From an uncultured Flavobacteriales bacterium (lineage in GTDB: Bacteria; Bacteroidota; Bacteroidia; Flavobacteriales; BACL11): a stretch of DNA of 64,000 nucleotides. The stretch covers positions 1 to 64,000 of the forward strand of contig CAJQJY010000006.1 of assembly GCA_905478765.1 (NCBI GenBank), read 5' to 3'. The position numbers were made by a program, and so were the translations under genes. Below are positions 54,295-64,000 of the stretch, piece after piece. Each line of letters begins with the position of its first letter. Within the stretch, counting starts at the first letter, position 1. The notes under the pieces were generated by a model. It did no database searches. It had not been told where the DNA came from and saw nothing but the letters and a program-made list of their open reading frames with translations.

Positions 54295-54324
54295 AAAAGG
54301 AGCTAATTATTTAGCTCCTTTTTT
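54293..54324. terminator. Bidirectional terminator between thioredoxin and tRNA-His genes
   Basis: A 14-bp perfect stem AAAAAAGGAGCTAA / TTAGCTCCTTTTTT with loop TTAT. It serves the plus-strand operon and also the minus-strand tRNA-His gene. Confidence 0.85.
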
Positions 54325-54331
54325 ATTAGTG

Positions 54332-54406
54332 GGTGACTGATGGGACTCGAACCCACGACCCCCGGCACCACAAACCAGTGCTCTAACCAACTGAGCTACA
54401 ATCACC
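54332..54406 (-). tRNA. tRNA-His (anticodon GTG)
   Basis: 75 bases. The acceptor GTGATTG pairs with CAGTCAC; the extra G-1 opposite C73, the identity element of tRNA-His, is encoded. The anticodon loop is TTGTGGT, giving GTG, and the T-loop is TTCGAGT. CCA is not encoded. Confidence 0.93.
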
Positions 54407-54472
54407 ATTTAATGGCTGCAAATATATAATTTTATAGCATATTGATGAATAAACTTAATACATTTGTAACTT

Positions 54473-56578
54473 ATGAAAATTGATAATAAAAAATTAAAGC
54501 TACAGGTTGAAGGTATGACTTGTGCTAACTGTGCTGCAGGAATCAAAAAGCACTTAGAAAACAATGGATTACAAGATGTAAATGTAAACTTCTCAACTGG
54601 TGAAGCTAGTTGGGGAAATGATAAACAACAAGATAAAAATGATGTTGCAAAAACTATTACTAACCTTGGTTATAAAATAAAATCATCATCAAAAGAAGAA
54701 GAAAAAGGATTGTCTAAAGTTGAAAATTATTTCTATTTTACTTTAATTTTTACACTTCCTCTTTTTTCACATATGTTCTTACCTAAGGGTAGTATTATTC
54801 AAAATCCATTTTTACAATTTATACTCTGCCTTCCAGTATATATTATAGGTGTTTCGTATTTTGGGAAAAGTGCTTGGGGGTCGATAAAAACAGGTATTCC
54901 AAATATGGATGTACTAATTTTTACAGGTAGTTCAGCTGCTTTTTTCTACAGCGTATATGGTTGGTTAATTAATTATGGAACACCAGTAGTCCATCATTAT
55001 TTATTTTTTGAAACAAGTGCAACTATTATTACTCTAGTACTTCTTGGAAATGTATTGGAACACAAATCTGTAAAGAAAACTACTACAGCAATTGGGGATT
55101 TAACTGCAATACAAAAAGTAATCGCAAAAAAAGAAATAGAAGGAAAAATTACAGAAGTTAATTTTGAAGATATTAGAGTAAATGATATTCTTTTTATTAA
55201 TTCTGGTGATAGAATTCCAACAGATGGTATTATTCTTTCTGGGACATCTTATATAGATGAATCCATGATCACAGGTGAAAGTTTTCCTATAAATAAAACA
55301 AAAGGAGATGAAGTAATTGGAGGAACTATTATTACTGATGGAAATCTAAAAATAAAGGCTACTAAAATTGGAGATGACACTATACTTTCTCAAATAATTG
55401 AATTGGTTAAAAATGCGCAAAACAATAAACCTAACATTCAAAAAATAGGTGACCAAGTAAGTGCTGTTTTTGTACCTGTTGTTTTAACTATCTCTCTAGC
55501 CACTTTTTTTATTGGCCATTATTTTTTTAATATTGAAATACAAGATGCTTTCTTAAGATCGATTGCAGTACTAGTAATTTCATGCCCTTGCGCAATGGGA
55601 TTAGCAACCCCTACAGCAGTTATGGTAGGAATTGGTCGTGCAGCAAAAAATGGAATTCTTATAAAGGGTGGTAGTACCTTAGAAAAATTAGCTAGTATAA
55701 AAAATATAGTTATTGATAAAACAGGAACACTCACGACAGGCAAGTTTATTGTATCCAAATTTAATATTCTGGATGGTGATGAAAATGATGTTAAAGATAT
55801 TATTTACAATATTGAACAGCACAGCTCACACCCTATTGCAAAATCTTTATGCAATGCATTCCAAGAAAATAGTAGTATACTCAAACTATCAGATATTATT
55901 GAAGAAAAAGGAATTAGTATAAGTGCTAATATTAATGATAATGTCTATACTATTGGCTCATCAAAAATATATTCTTCAGCAGAAAAATATGATTTATGTG
56001 TATTAAAAAACAAGGAACTTATTGCTACTCTTAACATTAGTGATGAACTAAAAAAGAATACAGATTTAGTTATTTCATCCTTACATAAAAGTGGCTACAC
56101 TACTACCCTATTAAGTGGGGATAAAAAAGAAAAATGCAATCAAATAGCTTCTGAATTAGGCATTACAACAACTTATAGCGAACAATTTCCACAAGATAAA
56201 ATTGAAAAAATTGAAAAATTAGTAAGTCGCAATAAAACAGCAATGGTAGGTGATGGTATAAATGACGCTCCTGCCCTTGCAAGAGCAACTATTGGAATAT
56301 CTTTAGGTAATGCAACACAAATAGCTATACAATCAGCAGATGTAGTCCTGTTAAATAATGAAGATTTAAGTCAACTTCCACAAACAATGCAAATTGGTAA
56401 GCATACTCTACTTACAATAAAACAAAATTTATTTTGGGCCTTTGCTTATAATTTTGTTGCTATCCCTATTGCTGTAATGGGACTTCTTAACCCTATGTGG
56501 GGGGCATTTTTTATGGCATTTTCTGATGTTATAGTTATTGGTAACTCAATTAGGTTACGATATAAGAATATTTTTTAG
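54473..56578 (+). CDS. copA: Copper-translocating P-type ATPase
   Basis: 701 residues. A single N-terminal HMA domain with GMTCANCA (about 14-21), then P1B membrane helices. TGES (about 265), metal site CPC in SCPCAMGLATPT (about 369), phosphorylated Asp in DKTGTLTTG (about 414), HP locus SSHPIAKS, GDGINDAPALA. Helix 7-8 has AYNFVAIPI and MAFSDVIVIGNSIRL; most CopA proteins read MAxSSxxVxxNxLRL, so one Ser is Asp here. It exports Cu(I). No CueR-like regulator or chaperone gene next to it. Confidence 0.92.
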   Translation: MKIDNKKLKLQVEGMTCANCAAGIKKHLENNGLQDVNVNFSTGEASWGNDKQQDKNDVAKTITNLGYKIKSSSKEEEKGLSKVENYFYFTLIFTLPLFSHMFLPKGSIIQNPFLQFILCLPVYIIGVSYFGKSAWGSIKTGIPNMDVLIFTGSSAAFFYSVYGWLINYGTPVVHHYLFFETSATIITLVLLGNVLEHKSVKKTTTAIGDLTAIQKVIAKKEIEGKITEVNFEDIRVNDILFINSGDRIPTDGIILSGTSYIDESMITGESFPINKTKGDEVIGGTIITDGNLKIKATKIGDDTILSQIIELVKNAQNNKPNIQKIGDQVSAVFVPVVLTISLATFFIGHYFFNIEIQDAFLRSIAVLVISCPCAMGLATPTAVMVGIGRAAKNGILIKGGSTLEKLASIKNIVIDKTGTLTTGKFIVSKFNILDGDENDVKDIIYNIEQHSSHPIAKSLCNAFQENSSILKLSDIIEEKGISISANINDNVYTIGSSKIYSSAEKYDLCVLKNKELIATLNISDELKKNTDLVISSLHKSGYTTTLLSGDKKEKCNQIASELGITTTYSEQFPQDKIEKIEKLVSRNKTAMVGDGINDAPALARATIGISLGNATQIAIQSADVVLLNNEDLSQLPQTMQIGKHTLLTIKQNLFWAFAYNFVAIPIAVMGLLNPMWGAFFMAFSDVIVIGNSIRLRYKNIF

Positions 56579-56621
56579 TATCTTAGCATCAAAAAATTAT
56601 TAAAATAAATAACAAAACAAT

Positions 56622-58442
56622 ATGAAAAAAACATTTACAATTATTACAAGTATATTATTTGCTATTAGTTTATCTGCACAAATAACTCCTGGTCAAAATA
56701 ATCCTGACTTAAAAGTTAAATATGATAAAGTAATTTTGAGTGGTAATGAGGACTTATCCCATTTAATGGTTAATCCAAATCCTCACACTTATCCAGTACT
56801 TTCTTCGAATTCAAAAAGTACAATAACATCAGAGGTAATTGGATGGACAACGTATGATCTACAATCAAATGGCTCTATTCAAAACAGAATTGTTGTGCAT
56901 GATGATGGAACTATGTCAGTTGCATGGACTATGTCTGCAGAACTAAATTCTACATGGTCAGATAGAGGAACAGGATATAATCATTTTGATGGGAGTAATT
57001 GGACTTTTCCAGCTCCATCACCTCCATTTTCAGAGCCTAGATTAGAGGATTCAAGAGTTGGATGGCCTTCTCTAATTGCACTAGGAAATGGTGGTGAGCG
57101 TGTTATGACTCACAGCACAGACAATAATGTTCTTAATCAAGCTAGTAGAACTACAATTGGAACAGGGACATGGACTAATTCAATGCTTGGTGAGAATTAT
57201 CTAATATGGAATAGATCAGCAGCTGGTGGATTGGATGGTAATACTATTCATACTATTGCTCTTACTGAACCAACAGGAGGAACTTGGACAGGATCGCTTT
57301 GGCATGGATTAAATGGAGCCGTGCTTTATTCTAGATCTCAAGATGGTGGTAATTATTGGGATATTGATACGATGGTAATTCCAGGCATGGATTCTTCTAG
57401 TTTCCTAGGGTTTAGCGCTGATGATTATGCTATTGCAGCACAAGGAGAGACTGTAGTTATTGCATACTTTAATGCCTTTGGAGATTCTTTCATAATGAAA
57501 TCAACAGACAATGGAGATAATTGGACTAAAACTATCTTTCTTGATTTCCCTGTTGATAAATATGTGATAGATTCTGGAATAGATTTAGATGGTGATGCTG
57601 TTTTAGACCAAGTGTATTCTACAGACAATACAGGATCTTTAATTCTTGATGCAAATGGAAATGCACATGTATTTTATGGAATAATGAGTTATTCAGATGA
57701 TGATTTGGCTGATGGAAATTGGTCGTATTTCCCATTATCAAATGATGGAATTGCTTATTGGACAGAAAGTTTTGGGCCAGATAATACTCCAGCAACAGTA
57801 CATACTGGAGATACTTCAGTATGGTATTCTGATATGATGAATGATCATATGATTGCTCAGGCCCCAGATTTAAATGGTGACCCTGATGTATTAGGTATTG
57901 ATGAAATAGGAGGATACGCGCTTTACGGGAGAGGTTTAGCTTCAATGCCAAGTGCTGGGCTAGCTTCAAATGGGGATTTATATCTTTCTTTCTCAGGGTA
58001 TACTGAAACTATTGATAATGGAACACAAGTATTTCGACATATATATATTACAAAATCAGAAGATGGTGGTATCACATGGAAAACTCCAGTAGATGTAACA
58101 CCTCATGATGATTGGAATGGAATGCAAGAATGCGTTTTTGGATCTATGAGTCCAGTAGTTGATAATAAAATAAGAATTGTATACCAATTAGATTTTGAGC
58201 CAGGACTTAGTGTACAAGGTGATGAGGATTTTGTTGATTGGAATGCTATTACTTACTTAGAGATTGATACAGTTGGTTTATTTGATAATACATCTACTGC
58301 AGTAATTGAATTAGACAATACTAAATCAAAAGTAGATTCAAGAATATTTGACTTAGTAGGTAGAGAATGGAAATCTGATTTTGCTGACTTACCTAAAGGA
58401 GTTTACATTATTGACGGAAAGAAAGTATTTAAAACTAAGTAA
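56622..58442 (+). CDS. Secreted Asp-box (BNR) repeat protein with T9SS-like tail
   Basis: 606 residues. Signal peptide about 1-19 (ISLSAQ). Three Asp-box motifs typical of sialidase-like beta-propellers: SQDGGNYWDI, STDNGDNWTK and SEDGGITWKT. The end (RIFDLVGREWKSDFADLPKG then VYIIDGKKVFKTK) resembles a short T9SS type A sorting tail but lacks the YPNP start. The catalytic residues of a sialidase cannot be confirmed. Probably a surface glycan-binding or hydrolase-like protein. Confidence 0.75.
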   Translation: MKKTFTIITSILFAISLSAQITPGQNNPDLKVKYDKVILSGNEDLSHLMVNPNPHTYPVLSSNSKSTITSEVIGWTTYDLQSNGSIQNRIVVHDDGTMSVAWTMSAELNSTWSDRGTGYNHFDGSNWTFPAPSPPFSEPRLEDSRVGWPSLIALGNGGERVMTHSTDNNVLNQASRTTIGTGTWTNSMLGENYLIWNRSAAGGLDGNTIHTIALTEPTGGTWTGSLWHGLNGAVLYSRSQDGGNYWDIDTMVIPGMDSSSFLGFSADDYAIAAQGETVVIAYFNAFGDSFIMKSTDNGDNWTKTIFLDFPVDKYVIDSGIDLDGDAVLDQVYSTDNTGSLILDANGNAHVFYGIMSYSDDDLADGNWSYFPLSNDGIAYWTESFGPDNTPATVHTGDTSVWYSDMMNDHMIAQAPDLNGDPDVLGIDEIGGYALYGRGLASMPSAGLASNGDLYLSFSGYTETIDNGTQVFRHIYITKSEDGGITWKTPVDVTPHDDWNGMQECVFGSMSPVVDNKIRIVYQLDFEPGLSVQGDEDFVDWNAITYLEIDTVGLFDNTSTAVIELDNTKSKVDSRIFDLVGREWKSDFADLPKGVYIIDGKKVFKTK

Positions 58443-58466
58443 TTAGATTTAAACACATATAATTAG

Positions 58467-58494
58467 AAAGCCGAGCAAATGCTCGGCTTTTTTT
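58467..58494 (+). terminator. Terminator after the Asp-box gene
   Basis: AAAGCCGAGC / GCTCGGCTTT with a short loop, followed by four T's; a strong GC-rich stem. Confidence 0.85.
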
Positions 58495-58497
58495 GTA

Positions 58498-59196
58498 TTA
58501 CAAATTTAAAAGGGAATCAATCTTTGGAAGTTGGTGTACTATAAAACCCTCAGCATATCCACAATTGGATTGCCTGCCTAAATTTTTAGCTCTATAAGTA
58601 ACGCTATCCAAAAACCCTTCAGTGGAAATAATAGTTTCCGATTCCTTACTTTCAGGATTAAAAAACTGAGTAGAATAAGCTTTAACAGCATCTAACTTCA
58701 ATGCAAATTGATTTGAAATGTCTACAACAATATCAGGATTAATATCATTAAATTGTATGTAATGATAAATCGCTTTTGGTCGCCAAATCTCTTGTCCTGT
58801 TTTAATCTTTTCTAACCCAGATAAAAAACACGCATCAATAGTAATTTGTGATGATCTAGTATGATCAGGATGTCTATCAGAAATTGCATTAGTAATAACA
58901 ATCTCAGGCTGAAATTCTCTAATCTTTTTAATTAAAGCTATTTTATGTTCTTCATCATCTTTAAAAAAACCATCTTTAAAGTTCATATTTTTACGTATTG
59001 CAACTCCCATAATATCAGTTGCTTTGTTAGTTTCCTCATCTCGAATTTTAGCTGTTCCCCTTGTGCCTAACTCACCTCTAGTTAAATCAATAATACCAAC
59101 CTTTTTACCTTTTTGAACTTCTTTAATAATAGTACCTCCACATCCTAATTCTACATCATCAGGATGAGCTCCAAAAACAAGGATATCTAATTTCAT
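58498..59196 (-). CDS. bshB1: Bacillithiol-type GlcNAc deacetylase BshB1
   Basis: 232 residues from the ATG at 59196 (MKLDILVFGAHPDD); the frame extends 11 codons upstream. The zinc motif is AHPDDVELG with the later His in SDRHPDHT. RGELGTRGT and YRAKNLGRQSNCGYAEGF mark the BshB1 type rather than BshB2. It deacetylates GlcNAc-malate in bacillithiol synthesis. It starts 1 base after the ccsBA stop, so both are on one transcript. Confidence 0.9.
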   Translation of the reverse strand: MKLDILVFGAHPDDVELGCGGTIIKEVQKGKKVGIIDLTRGELGTRGTAKIRDEETNKATDIMGVAIRKNMNFKDGFFKDDEEHKIALIKKIREFQPEIVITNAISDRHPDHTRSSQITIDACFLSGLEKIKTGQEIWRPKAIYHYIQFNDINPDIVVDISNQFALKLDAVKAYSTQFFNPESKESETIISTEGFLDSVTYRAKNLGRQSNCGYAEGFIVHQLPKIDSLLNL

Positions 59197-59197
59197 A

Positions 59198-62100
59198 TTA
59201 ATAATATTTTTTATATCTAATTTTACCAAGAATTGCCGATAAAATCATCAATGCAAATAAATAATACACAAATGTTGGTATTGGCATTGGATCTCCCGCA
59301 GCATAAGAATGCAAACCAGATAGATAATAATTGACACCAAAATAAGTCATTATGATTGTCCAAATAGCAAACATAGAAACCATATTAAAAGTAAATTTAC
59401 TTCTAAGTGCTGGTATAAATCGCATATGTAAAACAAAAGTATAAATTAATATGCTTACTAAAGCCCAAGTCTCTTTCGGATCCCAACCCCAATATCTACC
59501 CCAGGACTCATTGGCCCACACACCACCCAAAAATGTTCCAACTGTAAGCATAAAAAGCCCAACCTCAAGGGATTTTTCATTAATAATTGTAATCTCAGCA
59601 AGTGTATTCTTAAGACTTATTTTATTATCAGAATTTGTAAATACAATAAGCCAAAGAGAAATTAGTCCAAGAATAGCTCCTAAAACTAAGAAACCGTATG
59701 AAGCTGTAATAATTGCAACATGAATCATTAACCAATAAGATTTTAAAACAGGTACCAAATTTGTAATTTCAGGATCAAGCCAATTAAGATGTGCAACCAT
59801 CAATAACAAACCAGATACTACTGCTGTAGCTGCCAAAGTAAGTACTGACCTTTTTGTGTAAATTATACCTGAAAGGATAGTTGCCCAAGCAATGTAAATC
59901 ATTGATTCATAACCATTACTCCAGGGAGCATGTCCTGAAATATACCACCTTGCCACTAATCCAAATGTATGAATAAAAAATCCAGATATTATCAACCATT
60001 TAAGAATTGAAATAAAAACAGAAACCCACTTTTTCTGTTGAAACAATTGAACAATTACAAAAGAAATAAGTAATAATCCTAAGATAAAATAATATAAAAA
60101 GAGGTTAGAAAATAACCCTAATTTATTAGTGCTGATTTCTAAATTAATTTTTAATTTTTCAGGCAAGACCTCAGCACCATACCTTGCTTGAAACTTATGA
60201 ATGTAGCTTACAATACTATCAGCAGATGACCAATCATTATTTTCTACCCCTTCTTTAATTCCTTTAAAATACATAGGCATTATATTAGCCACAAAAAGAG
60301 AATCATTGTCTGAAAAATCAACAACTGAAGTATAAGAAAGCCAAGTATTATTGGAATCATTTGGCAAAGGGAATAAACGAAAAATACCACCACTAAAAAC
60401 AGCAAAACAAATATTTACTCTTTCATCAACTTTAATTACATCTTTATCAAATTGTCCTCTGTCTTTAGGTAATTTTTCATAAGCTTTCTCTACATCTTGA
60501 GTTAACAAGTAATGACCATTTTCTCCAAAAAAATCATTAAAACAAACTCTAATATATTTTGAGTTTAAATCAGAGTTATTTAACAATTCTCTTAGTTTTT
60601 GATGACTAACCTTAATAATTGGTTCTTTACTCCAAGAAACAGGATCATGCATCATGCCAATAATTACTTGGGTTGCTGACTGATTATTATATTTACCTTT
60701 GCCATAAATTTTTCTCAAATATTCTGAATTTTGAGTATGGACTGGTTTTAATCTACCACCATTATCCTGGACTACTAAAGCATCAAAATTTGCAATATGA
60801 TTAGCAGAAATTATATCAGTTGCAAACACTGAATTAGAGAAAAACAAAGGCAATAATATAACGACACTTAACTTCTTTAATTTTTGAGTTAAAGAATTAT
60901 ATCTTGTCTTTTTAGTTAAGAATACAAGCACAAAACCTAAAATTAATAAAAAGTATCCAATATACGTAACTAGTGTACCCCACCAATCATGATTTACTGA
61001 AAGGATTGTTCCTTTTTCATCTTTGTCATAAGAAGATTGAAAAAATCTAAAACCACCATATTGTAATACATTATTCATAAATATTCTATGCTCTTCTTCA
61101 TTTTCACCATCCAAAACACTTACTTCTGCTGCATACGAACTAGGACTCATTGATCCTGCGTATCTGTCCAATTGAAAATCTCTTAGTTTAACCCTGAAGG
61201 GAGTTGTGTAATATTTTGATCCATAAGATAGTTTGAAATTCAAATTATCTATAGCAAAAACCTCATCACTGCCAGCATATCCTTTACCTCCATAAAGCGT
61301 AATCAAATGTTCTTTTCCATTAGCCATTACTTTAACAATAAGGGCATCCTCTGCACCATCAACCATAACGTTTGAAGTAGAAATAGGGATTCGTTTTGCA
61401 TTATCTAAAACATTTTTCAATACTAAGTTTAAGCCATTAATAGTATGTAAAGTCCGCCTGTTAAATAAGAAATTTTGCAAAGAATCAAAAGAAGAATTTT
61501 CTCTAGTGTCCATACTCATTACATGTACAAAATTTGGAGAATTGCAGTATATTAAATCACTATTAGAAGAGAAGTTTATTGCACCAACTATAGGATTATT
61601 AAATGTAAAAACTTCTCCTTTAATTATTCTTTGTTCTTTATCTGATAAAAACTCATCTTGCATGCCATTTTCACCAGGAACAATAAGGTGCAACATTTTC
61701 TTTCCACCTTCAAAACCTACAAATAAAGAATCCTTAACATTAGGCAAAAATTCAATAGATCTTATAGCAATATCATTTTCCTTAAATTTAACATTTATAT
61801 TAAAAATGTTAGATGTAATTCCTGACAAATATAATTTCTTATCATACTTATATTGATGTTCTTTATCATCAATATGAATCTGTAAAAAAGTATCGTCAGA
61901 TATGAACAAATTAGTGGAGTCTCCTTCCCTAATATGCATCATTCCTTCATATGAAATGTACCTAGTAATGCCAGCTCCTATTAAAATACAGATAAATGCA
62001 AGATGAAAAGTTAGAGATGCTATTTTATCTAATCTGAAAAGCTTTCGTTTAATAAGATTATAAATCATATTATAAGTAAGTAGAATAAGAATCCCTTCAA

Positions 62101-62251
62101 ACCACCATTTACTAAAAATTAAAGCTTTTGATGTTGATCTTCCAAAGTCATTCTCAATGAAAGTAGCATAACCAATTGCAAAAGCAAAAAGCAAAATTAA
62201 AATAGTCATCAATTTCATTGAAGAAAGAAACTTTATTACTTGATTTATCAT
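59198..62251 (-). CDS. Cytochrome c biogenesis protein, ResB-CcsA fusion
   Basis: 1017 residues from the ATG at 62251; a TTG at 62272 would add seven. The N-terminal half is ResB (CcsB): helices near 10-90 and a long periplasmic region (about 100-400). After a helix near 410 and a second periplasmic domain (about 440-710) comes CcsA with about eight helices, HAPWSNGYESMIYIAWA and the haem-handling motif WGRYWGWDPKETWALV. It exports haem and attaches it to c-type cytochromes. The fused form is typical of Bacteroidota and Epsilonproteobacteria. The ResB periplasmic domain has a stand-alone relative at 24104-24553. Confidence 0.92.
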   Translation of the reverse strand: MINQVIKFLSSMKLMTILILLFAFAIGYATFIENDFGRSTSKALIFSKWWFEGILILLTYNMIYNLIKRKLFRLDKIASLTFHLAFICILIGAGITRYISYEGMMHIREGDSTNLFISDDTFLQIHIDDKEHQYKYDKKLYLSGITSNIFNINVKFKENDIAIRSIEFLPNVKDSLFVGFEGGKKMLHLIVPGENGMQDEFLSDKEQRIIKGEVFTFNNPIVGAINFSSNSDLIYCNSPNFVHVMSMDTRENSSFDSLQNFLFNRRTLHTINGLNLVLKNVLDNAKRIPISTSNVMVDGAEDALIVKVMANGKEHLITLYGGKGYAGSDEVFAIDNLNFKLSYGSKYYTTPFRVKLRDFQLDRYAGSMSPSSYAAEVSVLDGENEEEHRIFMNNVLQYGGFRFFQSSYDKDEKGTILSVNHDWWGTLVTYIGYFLLILGFVLVFLTKKTRYNSLTQKLKKLSVVILLPLFFSNSVFATDIISANHIANFDALVVQDNGGRLKPVHTQNSEYLRKIYGKGKYNNQSATQVIIGMMHDPVSWSKEPIIKVSHQKLRELLNNSDLNSKYIRVCFNDFFGENGHYLLTQDVEKAYEKLPKDRGQFDKDVIKVDERVNICFAVFSGGIFRLFPLPNDSNNTWLSYTSVVDFSDNDSLFVANIMPMYFKGIKEGVENNDWSSADSIVSYIHKFQARYGAEVLPEKLKINLEISTNKLGLFSNLFLYYFILGLLLISFVIVQLFQQKKWVSVFISILKWLIISGFFIHTFGLVARWYISGHAPWSNGYESMIYIAWATILSGIIYTKRSVLTLAATAVVSGLLLMVAHLNWLDPEITNLVPVLKSYWLMIHVAIITASYGFLVLGAILGLISLWLIVFTNSDNKISLKNTLAEITIINEKSLEVGLFMLTVGTFLGGVWANESWGRYWGWDPKETWALVSILIYTFVLHMRFIPALRSKFTFNMVSMFAIWTIIMTYFGVNYYLSGLHSYAAGDPMPIPTFVYYLFALMILSAILGKIRYKKYY

Positions 62252-62313
62252 ATCAAAAATTTTATGCAGCAAAATTACTAATATTTATTAAGTTTGTAAT
62301 CAAATTAAATGAA

Positions 62314-63066
62314 ATGAAAGATATCATTTTAATAGGCTCAGGAAATGTTGCCACACATCTAGGAATTAATTTAAAAGATAACAATTTTAATATTGTTCAA
62401 GTAATAAGTTCAACTTTAAAAAACGCTAAAAGTCTTGCAACTAAACTAGATTCTGATTTTTCAAATAATATTTCTGACCTAAAAAAAGCTGATTTAATAA
62501 TTATTGCTGTATCAGATAACGAAATTGGAAATATTGCAAATCAATTAAACAATACTCCTATAGTTCATACATCAGGAAGTGTTGGAATGGAAGTATTTAA
62601 AAACAATAATAATGCTGGAGTTTTTTACCCATTACAGACTTTTAACACAAATATTGAAGTTGCTTTTAAGGAAGTTCCGATTTGTATAGAAGCAAACAAT
62701 AAAGATTTTGAAGTAGAAATTATCAAACTTGCTCAAAACATTTCTGATAATGTAATAAAAATGGATTCTAAACAAAGAAAACAACTGCATATAGCAGCAG
62801 TATTTTCCTGCAATTTTACTAATCAAATGTTCGCAATATCTGATGATATTTTAGAGAAATCCAATATCGATTTTAATTTACTTTTACCTATAATTAAACA
62901 AACTGTAAAAAAGCTTAAAACAAAAAAAGCAATTGAAGTTCAAACTGGTCCTGCAAAAAGAAAAGATCTTGAAATTATTAAACAACATCTCAACCTAATT
63001 TCAAATAAAAAAAACAAAGAGATTTACAAGCTAATTAGTGAGTCTATTATCAAAACTCATGAATAA
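62314..63066 (+). CDS. Rossmann-like and DUF2520 protein
   Basis: 250 residues from the ATG at 62314; the open frame extends upstream into the divergent gene's 5' end. The N-terminal Rossmann fold (IILIGSGNVATHLGINL, the GSGNVA loop; LIIIAVSDNEI) is followed by the DUF2520 domain with VFYPLQTFN, the HIAAVFSCNFTNQMFA stretch and TGPAKRKDLE. It looks like an NAD(P)-dependent dehydrogenase of unproved substrate. The next gene starts 8 bases before its stop. Confidence 0.85.
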   Translation: MKDIILIGSGNVATHLGINLKDNNFNIVQVISSTLKNAKSLATKLDSDFSNNISDLKKADLIIIAVSDNEIGNIANQLNNTPIVHTSGSVGMEVFKNNNNAGVFYPLQTFNTNIEVAFKEVPICIEANNKDFEVEIIKLAQNISDNVIKMDSKQRKQLHIAAVFSCNFTNQMFAISDDILEKSNIDFNLLLPIIKQTVKKLKTKKAIEVQTGPAKRKDLEIIKQHLNLISNKKNKEIYKLISESIIKTHE

Positions 63067-64000
63067 ATTTTTAGAATTTACAAAACTAATTAGGTTTAAA
63101 AACTTAGTGATGATTGCTCTTACACAAGTGTTATTTAAATACTCTTTAATAAATATGTATTTAGAGAATTTCTCCCTTAATAGTTTTCAATTTATCATTT
63201 ACCTTTTGGCTCTATTACTTGTTGTTGCGGGAGGGTATATTATTAATGATATTTATGATATAGAAACTGATAAAATAAATAGAAAAGAAAATCAGATTGT
63301 TGGAAATTCAATATGTTCAAAATCTGCATTCAACTTTTATTATTTACTTAATTCTCTAGCATTTTTATTTGGATTTTATATTGCATTTTCAATTGGAAAA
63401 ACTGCTTTCGGATTTATATTTATTTTCTTTGCATTTAGCTTATGGAGGTACTCAAAGCAACATAAAACTTCTTTTGCAATTGGAAATTTTCAAGTAGGAT
63501 TTCTAACAGCTTTAAGCATCCTAAATCTTATATTATTTGATTTAGTTCCTATCGGAATAAATAATGAAAATGGCTCATTAATAATATCAAAAATAATTAT
63601 ATTTTATGCAGGATTCTCATTTTTAACAACTCTAATAAGAGAAATTGTTAAAGATATAGAGGACTTAGAGGGAGATCAAAAAATTAATGCAAAAACATTA
63701 GCAATCACTTATGGATTAAAAAAATCAAAAAACATTGTTCTGGCTTTGACAACTGTAACTATTTTTTGTATAACATATTTTCAATACTTTCAATATAGTG
63801 TTATTTCTACCCAATTTGAGTATGAAATCTCTATTTGGGGAGTAAATGACATCTCAATTATTTATACTCTTTTACTGCAAGGTTTATTTCTTTTTTTTAT
63901 TTATAAAAGTTTTAAAGCAATAAATAAAGAAGATTTTCATTTTTTAAGTATACTTAGCAAAATTATCATGTTGGTTGGAATACTCTCAATTCCAGTTTTC
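63059..64000 (+). CDS. UbiA-family prenyltransferase, partial
   Basis: At least 314 residues, cut by the window end without a stop. The frame starts MNKFLEFTKLIRFKNLVMIA. Membrane protein with the first aspartate motif INDIYDIETDKINR and the second in REIVKDIEDLEGDQKINAKT. It is of the geranylgeranylglycerol-phosphate/UbiA type common in Flavobacteriales. Its ATG lies in the last codons of the preceding gene (ATGAATAA), so translation is coupled. Confidence 0.85.
   Translation, partial: MNKFLEFTKLIRFKNLVMIALTQVLFKYSLINMYLENFSLNSFQFIIYLLALLLVVAGGYIINDIYDIETDKINRKENQIVGNSICSKSAFNFYYLLNSLAFLFGFYIAFSIGKTAFGFIFIFFAFSLWRYSKQHKTSFAIGNFQVGFLTALSILNLILFDLVPIGINNENGSLIISKIIIFYAGFSFLTTLIREIVKDIEDLEGDQKINAKTLAITYGLKKSKNIVLALTTVTIFCITYFQYFQYSVISTQFEYEISIWGVNDISIIYTLLLQGLFLFFIYKSFKAINKEDFHFLSILSKIIMLVGILSIPVF

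Noticed and set aside
15932-64000. Search for an antiphage defence island or CRISPR array in the chromosomal part
   Set aside because: All genes are metabolic, envelope or information-processing types; no effector, nuclease cluster or repeat array is seen outside the mobile elements.

Overview
The window is AT-rich DNA from a bacterium of the phylum Bacteroidota, most likely the order Flavobacteriales. The evidence is type IX secretion (T9SS) sorting tails, TAnnTTTG promoter boxes, starts without Shine-Dalgarno sequences, a DnaE fused to an N-terminal proofreading exonuclease, a ResB-CcsA fusion, a BshB1-type deacetylase (bacillithiol) and an MqnP-like prenyltransferase (futalosine menaquinone route). 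Genus cannot be read from the sequence.

Bases 1 to about 15,775 are accessory DNA: two integrated elements in tandem, apparently in the 3' end of a tRNA gene (probably tRNA-Asp; the tRNA body is outside the window). A short att core occurs three times (about 47-67, 9916-9930, 15759-15775), each time followed at once by a rho-independent terminator. Element A (about 64-9930) has a tyrosine integrase, an excisionase-like HTH gene, a hairpin-rich untranslated stretch, and two copies of a two-gene module: a small T9SS-sorted protein followed 1 base later by a secreted collagen-like fibre protein. It ends in gene debris, including the start of a third module. Element B (about 9931-15771) has an excisionase-like HTH gene, a hairpin with flanking short repeats, a small HUH Rep-like protein, a broken gene, a zinc-knuckle/MORN-like protein, a five-fold zinc-ribbon protein ending in a GIY-YIG-like nuclease, and its own integrase at the right end. 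Each element has its own pair of putative integrase arm-site repeats near its two ends. The sequence left of the first att copy is not tRNA, so at least one more element probably lies upstream.

From about 15,780 to 64,000 the DNA is ordinary chromosome: dnaE, a CBS/CysK-like synthase, a LolC/E-like permease, a NamZ-like muramidase, ettA, a Mpl-like Mur ligase, clpS-plsY, a prmA/tpiA cluster containing a giant exported protein, folP-cdaA, hisS-hutH, a UbiA-type prenyltransferase, a glycolate-oxidase-like FAD enzyme, a DPP-IV-like peptidase with a POT peptide transporter and two thioredoxin-like proteins, a copper ATPase, bshB1, a ccsBA fusion, a DUF2520 dehydrogenase-like protein and a second UbiA prenyltransferase cut by the window end. 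There are two tRNA genes (Arg-ACG, His-GTG), both on the minus strand.

The parts most worth a second look are the duplicated collagen-fibre module on a mobile element, the tandem tRNA-targeted elements with paired arm sites and their own terminators, and the HUH protein with its candidate origin in the small element B.
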